Origin: Semisulcospira habei
Taxonomy: Eukaryota; Mollusca; Gastropoda; Semisulcospiridae
Assembly (NCBI GenBank): GCA_036245525.1
Contig: BTPG01000003.1
Location: 188,082,804 to 188,146,803, forward strand
Direction: 5' to 3'
DNA: 64,000 bases
Shown here: positions 44,613-54,400 of the stretch, piece after piece
Numbering within the stretch: the first letter of the stretch is position 1
Layout of the letters: each line of letters starts with the position of its first letter
Notes under the pieces: model-generated
Database searches by the model: none
Told to the model about the DNA's origin: nothing
What the model saw: the letters and a program-made list of their open reading frames with translations, nothing else
Made by a program: the position numbers and the translations under genes

Positions 44613-46242
44613 CTCTATAATTGTATGTGTTATTGAGTAAATTGTGCAGGTTTGTCTATTTAATCCTTTTCTCAGGCTATCACTTTTGTGAGAAATGCCA
44701 GTGGACATCCTATCAGTTTCACATACTTGTCAAGTCTCCCAACTTCGCAATCCATCTCCTGCTTTTTCCCAACCTCCCGATTTCTCCCGCCTTCAGGACT
44801 TATCCTCCTGAATTGAGAAAATTTGAATGAATGAAAACTTTGAATGTGTATCTTGTTGGCAATTTTGTTTTCTTTCAGCCATTTTGGAATGAATAGAGAT
44901 CACCCACAAGCTCCAGTTCTTTCTGGTTACTTCTGGTTTCAATGATTCCCACCAAAGAAATGGTCTGCTATTCCTAAAAAAACAGAGGGAAAATGCAGAT
45001 GGATTTAGCGAAAGACAGTGACGAGTAAAAAAAATAGTGGATGGTTATTATCAGATTTTATTCAGTACAGCATGCAAAAAGGTTTTCAACAAAATATGTG
45101 GGTCAGAGTGCAGTACCCAACAGCAGCAAGTCTTACCACAGGCATTTTTCTTTATCTTTGGTCTTGCAGAGAACCTATTCCACAGGCAGCAGTAGGCAGA
45201 CATATAAACTGCACGCATGTCCTTTCCGAACAGTTTAGAAGAATATGAATATCATGATTGGTTAGGAAAATTACAGTCTCAGTACTATAATTTTCTTGCA
45301 CTGTAATTTTCTTGAAGAGCATCAGTGTTACTGGAGATGCGCTTTTTCTACATGTTTTAGTTTTACTGTGTGCACATCATAAATTATAGCAGCATCAGAT
45401 TCAGAAAAGTGAATTAATTAAAATAAAATGACTTTATTTTAGGGATTTTCACATAAAATGGAATATTTAGTGGTGCTCTGTGAATTTATTGTAAAAATGC
45501 ATAGTTATTGGGGTTTAACGCCGAGCAGGCTTGTAAAAATGCAACAAACGCACATACAAAAGTAATAATCTAGATATAATGTTTGCACACTTTTTATGCT
45601 GATAGTCATTGCCATTTGTAAGAAAACTCCATGACCCCCCACACCCCACCCCCAAAAAAATAAAAAAAGGCTGTAAAAAAAAACTTAAGTTTTTTAAAAA
45701 TTGACAGATGTGGTTTCACTAGTGCAGTGAATTACTTTCACGTGTTAGCTACTGTCTAGGTTTACACTTAGAAATATTTAATTACTGCTGGGCATATGGT
45801 AAGGAGCTTGTAAATTTGGCAGTATGAGGGTATTTTATGTTTTTGTTTTAACAAATTCAAGTATCAAGATTGTATCTTCTTGGCCTACAAGGGTTTTGGG
45901 GAAGGAAAGTATAGTAAGCAAATCTATCAATATTAATTTGCTTGTTATACAGTTTATCAGTACATGTGTCAAAGAAGGGAAAGCTCTATGGAGTAGGTAC
46001 AATACTTCATGTTTATTCTCTTGCTTTATTTATCCCTATATTGTTCCAGATCCAAACAGCATAATTGTCTGCAGAGCACAATACTGAAGGTGTACATACA
46101 AATCGGCTGCTTGTAGGGTAGTGCGTAATTTCCCTGTTGCCTATACAAACTCCAAACTATTGAAACACTATTGCTCCATATTTATCTTTTGGTATTGGAA
46201 GCAATACAGATAGTTATTCAGATATTGTCGGTTTTAGTTTTT
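44613..46242. other. unassigned; scattered splice-like sites
   Basis: A minus-strand fragment GGGGTTTAACGCCGAGCAGG at 45,511-45,530 is a LINE/SINE 3'-end relic of the kind at 44,575. Acceptor-like sites precede 44,879 and 45,174 (TTTTGTTTTCTTTCAG, CTTTGGTCTTGCAG), each followed by a short open frame, but no exon pair can be supported. Confidence 0.4.
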
Positions 46243-47270
46243 GGCTCGTGTGCAACGCAAAATGATTTCTGGGCCAGTGATCGTCCGTCCGTCGGCTGTC
46301 TTTTGTATAAACTTTTAACGCTGGCATTTTCTTGGAGACTATTCAAGCCACTGTCTTCAAACTTAGCCCAATGATACTTTGTGGCAAGAACTTTCTAAAC
46401 GTACCAATTTGAGTGACCCCTCTCAAAGGTCAAGGTGACAAGGGATCATGAAATTGGTCAAAAATAGCTGTATTTTGACAAAATTTGTTTCTCAAATGCT
46501 ATTCACAACTTCAAACCCAAACTTGGTACAAATATATCTGGTGGTAAGACATTTCTATGCACACATATTTGGATGACCCCTCGAATAGGTCAAGAGATCA
46601 GGAAATAGGTTTAAAAATAAAAATAGCCATATTTTGACAAAAGATGTTTTTTTTTTCTCTCAAATACTATTCACAACTCCAAACCCAAACTTGGTACAGA
46701 GATACATGATAGTAAGACCTTATGCATTCTAATTTGGATGACCCCTTGGAAAGGTCAAGGGTCACAAAAGATCAGGAAATAGGTCAAAAATAGTTTTTTC
46801 TTCTTTCTCAAATACTATTTACAAATAACATTCAACACCTGGATACCTGATGATAAGATCTTCCTATGCATGCTAATTTAGATGCCCCCGCAGAAAGGTC
46901 AATTGTCAGAAGAGATCAGCAAATGTCTAATTTTTTTTCTCAGTTTTTTTTGCAAAACTTTTCAACCAAATGTAGCAGATAAGATATTTCTATGCATACT
47001 AATTTGGTTCACTACTCATGAAGGTCAAGGGTTATGGGAGGTTGAAAAAGTGAAAAATGCATAGATTTTGAGACAGCATAGATTTTGACAGTACAAAAGC
47101 TGACACTTGCCTTATGTAAGAACACTTCTTATTAGTGACTTGAAGGAAAGGGCAAGGTCACAAAGGTTAGATTAAGTATGTTGATCGGTCATGCGTGTGA
47201 GCCTTAGGGGTTAGATTAAGTATGTTGATCGGTCATGCATGTGAGCCTTAGGGGCTATGCCATTTTTGTT
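46243..47270 (+). mobile_element. pearl-like element, complete, with duplicated right end
   Basis: Starts GGCTCGTGTGCAACGCAAAA and holds about five cores. The right end GGTCATGCGTGTGAGCCTTA is repeated: a 45-base unit (TTAGATTAAGTATGTTGATC through GAGCCTTAGGGG) occurs at about 47,164 and 47,209. Confidence 0.78.
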
Positions 47271-47529
47271 ATGGAGATGTTTTTGTCTTTTTTATGAGAT
47301 GGGATACTATTCGACTATATCACTGCCAGTGGAGGCACATTTAATTACGAAATCTTTGAATTCAGCACCAAATTAAGAGCTGTCAGAGGAATATGGATAC
47401 ACAGTGGTGACAGGATGAGGCGGAGATTCCCCTGAGCCCCAGCTGTTTTGGGGGCTGTGCTGTTCGGGGCTAAGGTTGATCTGTCACTTTGCATTGGATC
47501 ATGTTCAGTTTTTCTTGGCAGTGAATGTG
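47271..47529. other. unassigned sequence
   Basis: Nothing recognised. Confidence 0.4.
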
Positions 47530-47533
47530 TTAA

Positions 47534-47739
47534 CTCATTCAGCCTGACGGCGGTATTTCCCAAATTTTGGAGGCGTCATCTAATGACTATGCACCAGTTG
47601 CAGGAGATGGATCGACCATGATAATTCAAGGGCAGTGCCAGATTAGCTTGGCGCTGATGACCGCCAAGCTAATCTGGCACTACCCTTGAATTATCATGGT
47701 CGAATCATCTCCTGCTGTAGTGTGTCAGGGCTGAATAGG
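47534..47739. mobile_element. piggyBac-like foldback MITE (206 bp)
   Basis: TTAA at 47,530-47,533 and 47,740-47,743. The ends are CTCATTCAGCCTGACG and its complement GTCAGGGCTGAATAGG. The inner stem (GGAGATGGATCGACCATGAT, AATTCAAGGGCAGTGCCAGA, TTAGCTTGGCG) pairs almost perfectly with the right half around a ~10-base loop. It is the uninterrupted relative of 21,733-22,300. Confidence 0.8.
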
Positions 47740-47743
47740 TTAA

Positions 47744-48438
47744 TAATAGCATTAAGGCAGAAGCAGTCTTGGAAGGAGTTCTGGAGGAACAAGGTTATAT
47801 GGTGGAAACAGTAATAAGCAGTAAACTCCGGATATAACAAATCGTCAGGGGACCCAATTTTTGTTGTTGTTACGTCTGATGTATGTTACAAGCGAAGTAA
47901 TTTCCGTTGAAAAATTGCTGTTGGGACCTTTGCAAAAAGTGTTGCTATCTATCCGACTTTTGTTATATCCGACCTGGTTATAAGCGGAGTAGATTTGTTG
48001 AGTGGGCTTGCTTCCAGGTTTAGCGTCCTGAGCACCAGGCTAAATTCACGTAATATCAGTCAGTTGCCACGGCAGACCTGAGTAAATTGGCGTAGAATAA
48101 CCATTGGTAAAAGCGAAAAGTGTTAAGCCATCACTCAGTCCAACCAGTCTCCGGCATAATTTGCGGTTGCTGTGGAAACGTACACTGTTATTGCTACCGG
48201 TTGACTGCACGCCAGCTGAAGGCTTGCGTATAGGTACAGCTCTGCAAGGGACAGGGGCGCGCGAAAATCGACTCTTCTTGCTTTAAGAACGGCTTTATTT
48301 AGTTACATCACCCGCCGATAGAGGAAGGCCACCGGTTTCAGCCAGAAGCGTGCGACTGGTTTGGGGAGGCAGGGGAATCTGTCAGTTTCACCTTGGCAGC
48401 CTCTCTATGCAGGTCCGCAAGGGTCAATTGAATTCCGT
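47744..48438. other. unassigned apart from the pogo-like MITE
   Basis: Outside 47,818-47,993 nothing is recognised. Confidence 0.4.
47818..47993. mobile_element. diverged pogo/Tigger-like MITE
   Basis: Left end CAGTAAACTCCGGATATAAC and right end GGTTATAAGCGGAGTAGA are inverted repeats of the ACTCCG-TATAAC type. Inside, GGGGACCCAATTTTTGTTG and TTGTTATATCCGAC recall the short Tigger-derived elements. I could not define a clean TA duplication. Confidence 0.45.
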
Positions 48439-48533
48439 GAGCGAGCTTAGTCTTGCGCCAGCCACTAAGCAAGGTGCGCCGCTGCTATAGCGGCGCACCT
48501 TGCTTAGTGGCAGGCGCAGGACTAAGCTCGCTC
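48439..48533. repeat. near-perfect GC-rich hairpin, 44 bp arms
   Basis: The arms 48,439-48,482 and 48,490-48,533 (GAGCGAGCTTAGTCTTGCGC on one side, GCGCAGGACTAAGCTCGCTC on the other) pair with two visible mismatches and a 7-base loop TGCTATA. A diverged copy lies at 1,038-1,129. It is a foldback MITE candidate. Confidence 0.8.
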
Positions 48534-49369
48534 GTGCAACTGGTTCCCAAGTGTGTAACCCATTTTACCTGTGCACAAGCATCTACACCAATGTTAAGTT
48601 GCGTTGTGCTGCCCAGCGCATGTTCTTCTCATATTTATTTCACTTTCAACCGGCTGTCTCCAGGCGTTCGTTTTCGCAGGCACAGTTTTGCAGTCCAGAA
48701 AGACTGCGTGCTTCCGAACGCTTCGTTTGGGTTTACGAACATGTTGCATGTCCTTTTTGCGATCAACACTTCGAAGTGAATAAGACATGCCGATTTGTTT
48801 GAGGAGGTGTCAACTTATCAGTCATAGTTATGCCCCCCCACCCCCCACCCCACCCCCCACCCCCCACCCCACCCCACCCCACCCCACACACTCAAAAAGA
48901 AAAACGGCAGTAAATTGCTGTCACACGTCACTGATTGAAGTACGTGTACTGAGTTTCATAGTCCGTTTGTTTTCAACAGGTTAGTTAGCCTCATAATATT
49001 GCAGTACCCGTGATCCATAAAGTCAGACAGCGTTGTTTGTGATTGTGTTCTTGCAGTTTATTGTAGTTAGACTTGTGAAAAAAAAAAACTTGGTAAGCAA
49101 AATGTTATCAGTTGGACTGACGTCAGCCTAAGAAGTCGAATGTTCACTTCGCTGAAGCTCACTTCGCTAGGTGCACACCGCCAAGCTCTTGCATCTTAAC
49201 AGTTTGAAGTGTTCTCATTGTGGACAGTCGGGGCCATCATATTGCGGCGCCTTTCCTTGCACACCAGCCTGCTTCAAATTTTTGGTCGAAGGTACACATT
49301 TTGTATTATGTCTTGGATGCGTACCTTGGGTATCGTATGACCCATGCATATACATGTACATTGTTTCAT
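48534..49369. other. unassigned, with C/A low-complexity run
   Basis: CCCCCACCC repeats at 48,832-48,888 and an A run at about 49,079-49,088. The remaining frames show no family resemblance. Confidence 0.45.
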
Positions 49370-49437
49370 TGCGTAAGCCCTTCAGTTTTATTGACTTGCT
49401 TTTTGTCTACCGTATTGAAAATACAGTAGACTTTGAA

Positions 49438-49602
49438 GGTAGTGGCTATTTGGACAGCGCCGTCCAAGCAGATCATAGGCTATTTGGACGGCACGATCGA
49501 CTGTAAGAAACTGAATTCGCGCGAATAATCCGTGAGATTTAACCATTGCCGTCCAAATAGCCACCGACCTGCTTGGACGGCGCCGTCCAAATAGCCACTT
49601 CC
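49438..49602. mobile_element. 165 bp MITE, 34 bp TIRs, 9 bp target duplication
   Basis: TIRs 49,438-49,471 and 49,569-49,602 (GG-AGTGGCTATTTGGAC, GGCGCCGTCCAAGCAG) differ at two positions. GACTTTGAA is duplicated at 49,429-49,437 and 49,603-49,611. The empty site is visible in copy A of the 1.5 kb repeat (GTAGACTTTGCAATGGGGCT, 28,755), which supports the insertion. A 9-base duplication fits Mutator-like elements best. Internal GCTATTTGGACGGC words repeat the TIR. Confidence 0.85.
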
Positions 49603-49869
49603 GACTTTGAATTGGGGCTGGTCGGAGCGCAATCTGGAGCATGCACATGACGTTTTTGGCATGCGGGACAGAAATTCTGGCAAAGAAGTAACAAGATAAA
49701 AATGATGTCACGTCTAGCTACGCAAACCTTCCTAGAGAACGTCTTTTGGCGCCAAAGTGCTGTGTGTGTATGTGACAGCGACTAGAGCCCACGTTTGAGG
49801 ACGAACAAGCTTGAAATTTTAGGGTATTGTCCCTAAAAGAATTATCTCGAGACCTTTTTTTTTCCGATG

Positions 49870-50229
49870 CCCCCACCCGGATTTGCCCTGAGGGGACTTG
49901 TGTGGGGTTAACTACTTTTTAGTTCCCAGGGTCACCCTGGTCAGCCCCATAGGGTGGGTTTTCCCCTCTATTCTGGAGCATGTGTTTCTGTCTACCCTTG
50001 GTCCGTTCACCCGTATTTTCCATTTTTTAAACTCTCCCTACTGTCTGTGCTGCCTGTAGCTCTTGATATTGGATGTGTGTTGCTAAATGATCTTAGGTTT
50101 ATTTAGGGTATTAGACCGGCAGGCGATATACATTCAATATTCTGGTTTTTTTTTCACAAGCAGTGCAGGCACGTCCTGAGAAAGTCTTGATGCTGTCGGG
50201 ACGTTAAGCAATGTACAACCAACAACCAA
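49870..50229 (+). mobile_element. 390 bp SINE, copy 5, diverged
   Basis: Landmarks as in copy 1 (CCCCACCCGGATTTGCCCTG, GGTCACCCTGGTCAGCC, CTGTCGGGACGTTAAGCAAT), tail AACCAACAACCAAC. An imperfect target-site duplication (C, T run, then GATG) flanks it at 49,854-49,869 and 50,230-50,245. It is shorter than the others because of a deletion in the GGCCCCATGTGTTAGG region. Confidence 0.85.
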
Positions 50230-50939
50230 CTTTTTTTTCTTGATGTTTTGATTAAGATGCTCATTGGCGAGAAAATGGCCGTTCACAAAAACCAGTTGAT
50301 CCACACTGGAGTCCGTAATTTTTCTTATTTTTACTAGGTATTTTGCATATGGCTAGATAAAAGGGAGATATCGAATGAGTTCGTTAACCAGCATTGTACC
50401 TCTAGAACTTTTTGAATGATAATTAAATATTTTTTGAAAAAATATATTTTCACATTTTGGGGATTAATTTTCACAAATTATATGGGTTAATCTTAAAACA
50501 ATTGAATCTTTTTTTTATGAAAAAAACCCATTCTTCTCATTAATAATCACATGATTTTTTTATATACGGTATTTACATAAGCCTACATTTTGTCTCGGTT
50601 GTTGGGTACGGTTAGGTGAATTGTGACTGTATGCCCTAGGTGTGAAAATCAGACAATTTTCTGCACCACTTTTTCAGAGTCAGTTGTAAAACAGTTAAGA
50701 TAACTTTAATTTCCTTTTAGGAAAAAAACTATCTTCTCATTGATACTCGCATGATTTTTCTTAAACAGTGTTTGCATAAGCCTGCTGTTTGTCCTGGCCC
50801 TGGGGCAGGATTAGGTCAGAATTGTGACCTGTAAGCCCTGGGCATGAAAATCAGCAAGGTAATTGCAAGTTGATCCTCTGATATGTCAAATGTTAGTACT
50901 GCAATGAGTGATGTATAACATCGAGTCTTCAGTATGAAC

Positions 50940-53129
50940 GACCACCATTTGCTTACCTTAAGAATGGAGCTCGAGCTAAAGAAAAGCTGCACAGAGACAA
51001 CAAGAAGACAGTGCTATAATGTAGGCCTCCTGAGAGAAACTGGAGTTAGAGAAGAGTTCAAACTGGTGCTGTCCAACCGGTTTCAAGCGCTACAGGAGCT
51101 AGTAAATGAAGAGGAGGCGGTCACCAGAGCAGCAGTGGAAGGCAGTTAGAGAGGCGCTGAACTCAACCTGCAAAGACACTGTAGGGTTCAGGAAGCACCA
51201 TCACAAGGACTGGCTGTCGGCACAGACCTTGAAGAAGATAGAAGTGAGGAAGCAGAGGAAAGCAGTTGTCAACAACAGTCGCATGAGAGCAGCCAAAGTA
51301 AGGGCACAGGAGGAATACTCGGAAGCCAACCACGAGGTGAAGAGGAGTATCAGGGCAGACAAGAGGGCCTACACAGACAGCCTGGCAGCAGAGGCAGAAA
51401 AGGCAGCAGGCAGCGGCAACATGAAACAACTCTACGACATTACCAGAAGATTGTCGGGCAAGTATGGCCATACAGAAAGACCAGTAAAAGACAAAGAAGG
51501 CAAGCCTATTGCAGACAGAGCAGACCAACTCGACAGATGGGCCGAGTATTTTGAAGAGTTACTGAACAGACCTAGCCCACCCGACCCCCCAGACATCCAG
51601 CCGGCAGAGACTGACAGACCCAGCCGGGAAGAGATCAGAAGAGCAGTGGCATTTTTGAAGAACGGCAAAGCAGCAGCGCCAGATGGCATCCCAGCGGAGT
51701 CTCTGAAAGCAGACCTAGAGACAACAGTGGAGATGCTGTACCCACTGGAAAGATCTGGGAAAAGGAGGTGATGCCGGCTGACTGGAAGGAAATCAAGCTT
51801 CCCAAGAAAGGCGACCTCAGCAAGTGTTCCAACTACAAAGGAATCACCTTGCTGTCAGTACCAGGAAAGGTCTTCAACAGGATCATCCTGGAGAGAATGA
51901 AGAGCTCCGTTGACCCCCAGCTGAGAGACCAGCAAGCAGGATTCAGGAAGAACCGATCATGTACAGACCAGATCGCCACTCTCCGCATCATCGTGGAACA
52001 GTCTCTGGAGTGGAGCTCCCCGCTGTACGTCAACTTTGTGGATTATGAGAAAGCATTTGACAGTGTGGACCGAGAGACTCTGTGGAAACTCCTACGACAC
52101 TACAGTGTACCCACAAAGCTCGTCCGCCTGATCAAGAGCAGCTATGATGGCATGACATGTCGCGTGATCCACGAAGGGCAGTTCACCAGGGAGCTCCAGG
52201 TCAGAACTGGTGTCAGGCAGGGGTGTCTGCTGTCTCCGTTCCTCTTCCTACTGGCCATAGACTGGGTCATGAAGATAAGCACAGACGAAGTGGAATACAG
52301 TGGACACTGTGGACACAGCTTGACGACCTCGATTTTGCAGACGACTTGGCATTACTGTCCCACACTCATCAACAAATGCAGGACAAGACCACAAGGCTTG
52401 CTGACATCTCGTTCCAAGTGGGCCTCACCATTCACAAACAGAAAACAAAGACAATGAGGCTGAACGCAACCAGGGAAGAACCAGTCTTGCTTGCTGGCAC
52501 CCCCCGTTGGAGGAGGTGGAGTCCTTCACCTATCTCGGGAGCATCATAGACAAAAAAGGTGGCACTGATGCAGATGTCAGAGCATGAATCGGTAAAGCCA
52601 GAGCAGCCTTTCTCCAGTTGAAAAAAGTGTGGAGTTCCAGAGAGCTGTCACAACACACCAAAGTCCGGATTTTCAACTCCAACGTAAAAGCAGTTCTCCT
52701 ATATGGAGCAGAGACTTGGAGATTGACAAAAACCACAGTCAACAGAGTACAGACCTTCATGAACAGTTGCCTTAGAAGAATTTTGAAAATCCACTGGCCA
52801 GAGAAGATCAGCAACGTCAGACTCTGGGAGAGAACAGAGCAGATAACAGCAGAGAATGAAATTGGGCGAAGAAGATGGGGATGGATACCGATCCACAGTC
52901 TGAGAAAGCCAGCTTCCAGTATCACTAGGCAGGCATTGTCATGGAACCCCCAGGGAAAGAGGAAAAGAGGTAGGCCGAGAAACTCCTGGCGTCGAGACCT
53001 GCAAGCAGACATCAAGAGACTGGGAACCACCTGGAGTAGAATCGAAGGAGAAGCACAGGACAGGAGTTGCTGGAGGTCTCTCGTCGACGGCCTATACCCG
53101 GGTAGGGGTGACAGGCGTAAGTAAGTAAG
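50940..53129 (+). mobile_element. RTE-1 LINE, 5'-truncated, (TAAG)n tail
   Basis: Perfect 12 bp target-site duplication TTCAGTATGAAC at 50,928-50,939 and 53,130-53,141. It ends GTGACAGGCGTAAGTAAGTAAG. The 5' truncation falls in the endonuclease domain at SDHHLL. It is inserted in copy B of the 1.5 kb repeat, so it is younger than that repeat. Confidence 0.93.
50943..53124 (+). pseudogene. RTE-1 reverse transcriptase, broken
   Basis: Visible in order: HHLLTLRMELELKKS; linker frame 51,106-51,771 with LNSTCKDTVGFRKHHHKDWL and KNGKAAAPDGIPAESLKADL; frame 51,768-52,457 with [54 protein letters not shown] (motif A, CGA intact) and [20 protein letters not shown]. Then a frameshift near 52,285 leads to [18 protein letters not shown] (motif C) in another frame. 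A TGA stands at 52,586 ([14 protein letters not shown]), where the 40.7 kb copy reads CGA. The last frame, 52,618-53,124, is [20 protein letters not shown] to GLYPGRGDRRK. At least four breaks. Confidence 0.88.
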
Positions 53130-53141
53130 TTCAGTATGAAC

Positions 53142-53300
53142 ACCGCGTAATGATGGCATGATGTGAAGCTTGAAGTGACGTCATTTCGCTGCTCGTGCTA
53201 TTATTCTTCTTCAAGATACCTATCGCTATGCCAGACCACAGAGCTTACGAATAGCCGGAATCGCCGTGTGTCCGTCTTGGCAACTTGGCAGAGCACACTC
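53142..53300 (+). repeat. ~1.5 kb diverged repeat, copy B, right part
   Basis: ATGTGAAGCTTGAAGTGACG, TCATTTCGCTGCTCGTGCT, TTCTTCTTCAAGA and AGCCGGAATCGCCGTGTGTC match 30,117-30,230 of copy A. Confidence 0.6.
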
Positions 53301-53740
53301 TGCGATGTTCAAAGACACTTCGATGGCTTTGCAAAGTGTCCAAAGTATCTTGCGGAAGCCTCCAATGTCCACTTCGACCACATCACGAAGTATAACTTGC
53401 AACATATTAAGACGATCCCTTAGCTGGCCCACACATGCTGACATCGGCAGTAGGACCATTTCAAGTGCTCACTGAGTATCCCGTGGAAGTCCAAGAGCTG
53501 TGCGCATTATATCCGGTACTGCAGTTTGCTGGAGCACGTTATGCAGAGACTGACCTATATTTCGCAACCTCTAGTGTTCAACATATAACCAGGACCTTCA
53601 GGCGATCACTACCTTTGGCAGAGTTACTCAGTCCCAGAGGACATTTCTTCATGGACAAGCTTGATGTGGGTGCCTACTCCAGCAAGCTGTTCTTCTGTGT
53701 CAAATGAACTGCTGGGAAAACCTAAGTCTGCAGCTCTTAA
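53301..53740. other. unidentified sequence with short open frames
   Basis: An open frame at 53,435-53,707 reads VGPFQVLTEYPVEVQELCAL and ends FFMDKLDVGAYSSKLFFCVK. A minus frame covers 53,226-53,459. I recognise neither. They lie just beyond the 1.5 kb repeat and may be the coding relic of that element. Confidence 0.3.
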
Positions 53741-53741
53741 A

Positions 53742-54400
53742 TAATAATAATAATAAATAGTTCTTGTATAGCGCTGTTCTCCAGGGAAACACTGGACTCA
53801 CTGCACATGCACAACAGCACACCCTCTCTCTCTCTCTCAGACACGCACAATTATACACTACTTTAAACCACCCCATCCCTTCCCAACACCTTACATCCAC
53901 TGCCATCTAAATTCAAAATAAAAGGCAGTCGGTCAACAGTTAGCTAAAGGTGAGCTAAATCTTAAATGCCCAAAAGAAAAGCAGGCATCAGAACTGTCCG
54001 ATTTTTGGCGATTTTCAGATTTTCCTGGCCCCTGTTTAATAACACTTTTGACTTCTTATGTGCCAGGAAATGGCTTTAAATAACTCTACAATTCTTCAAA
54101 ATCGCCGTTTTCAGATTTTTTTTGGGTGAACAGTTCTGATGCCTGGAAAAGAAAAGTCTTTAATTGATCTTTGAACTGTAACAATCTGGGTAGATTCCGC
54201 ATTTCAGTTGGCAGCGAGTTCCACATACTTGGGGCTAAAAAGGTGAAAGAACGCTCCCCAACAGTTTTCATGTTAAGCTTTGGGATTTTAACAAGTTTTT
54301 CACTGGAGTAACAGAGGGTGTGTGATGGCTGATAAACAGACAGCTTGGCAGAAATTTACGGCAGGAGAGATCCGCCAAAAAGCCGATGGCTCTTTCTGCT
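53742..54400 (-). mobile_element. CR1/L2-like LINE 3' end
   Basis: On the minus strand, frame 54,086-54,271 reads VGERSFTFLAPSMWNSLPTE then MRNLPRLLQFKDQLKTFLFQ. This is the (R)SF-xxAPxxWNSLP-x(n)-FKxxLKTxLF end of CR1/L2-type polymerases. The 3' end at 53,742 is AGCGCTATACAAGAACTATT plus (ATT)n. A (TC)n run lies at 53,823-53,840. Only the C-terminus remains. Confidence 0.7.

Larger units (their letters stand above)
49370..50927 (+). repeat. ~1.5 kb diverged repeat, copy B, left part
   Basis: Collinear with copy A at 28,715-30,263. It continues at 53,142-53,300 after an RTE-1 LINE. A 165 bp MITE (49,438-49,602) and a SINE (49,870-50,229) are also inside it. Shared landmarks include TTCTGGCAAAGAAGTAACAA, ATGATGTCACGTCTAGCTAC, GTGACAGCGACTAGAGCCCA and GAGTGATGT. 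Confidence 0.6.

Noticed and set aside
45041..45238. Open frame after an acceptor-like CTTTGGTCTTGCAG, ending RQTYKLHACPFRTV
   Set aside because: The frame is also open upstream of the acceptor and no partner exon or known domain is visible.
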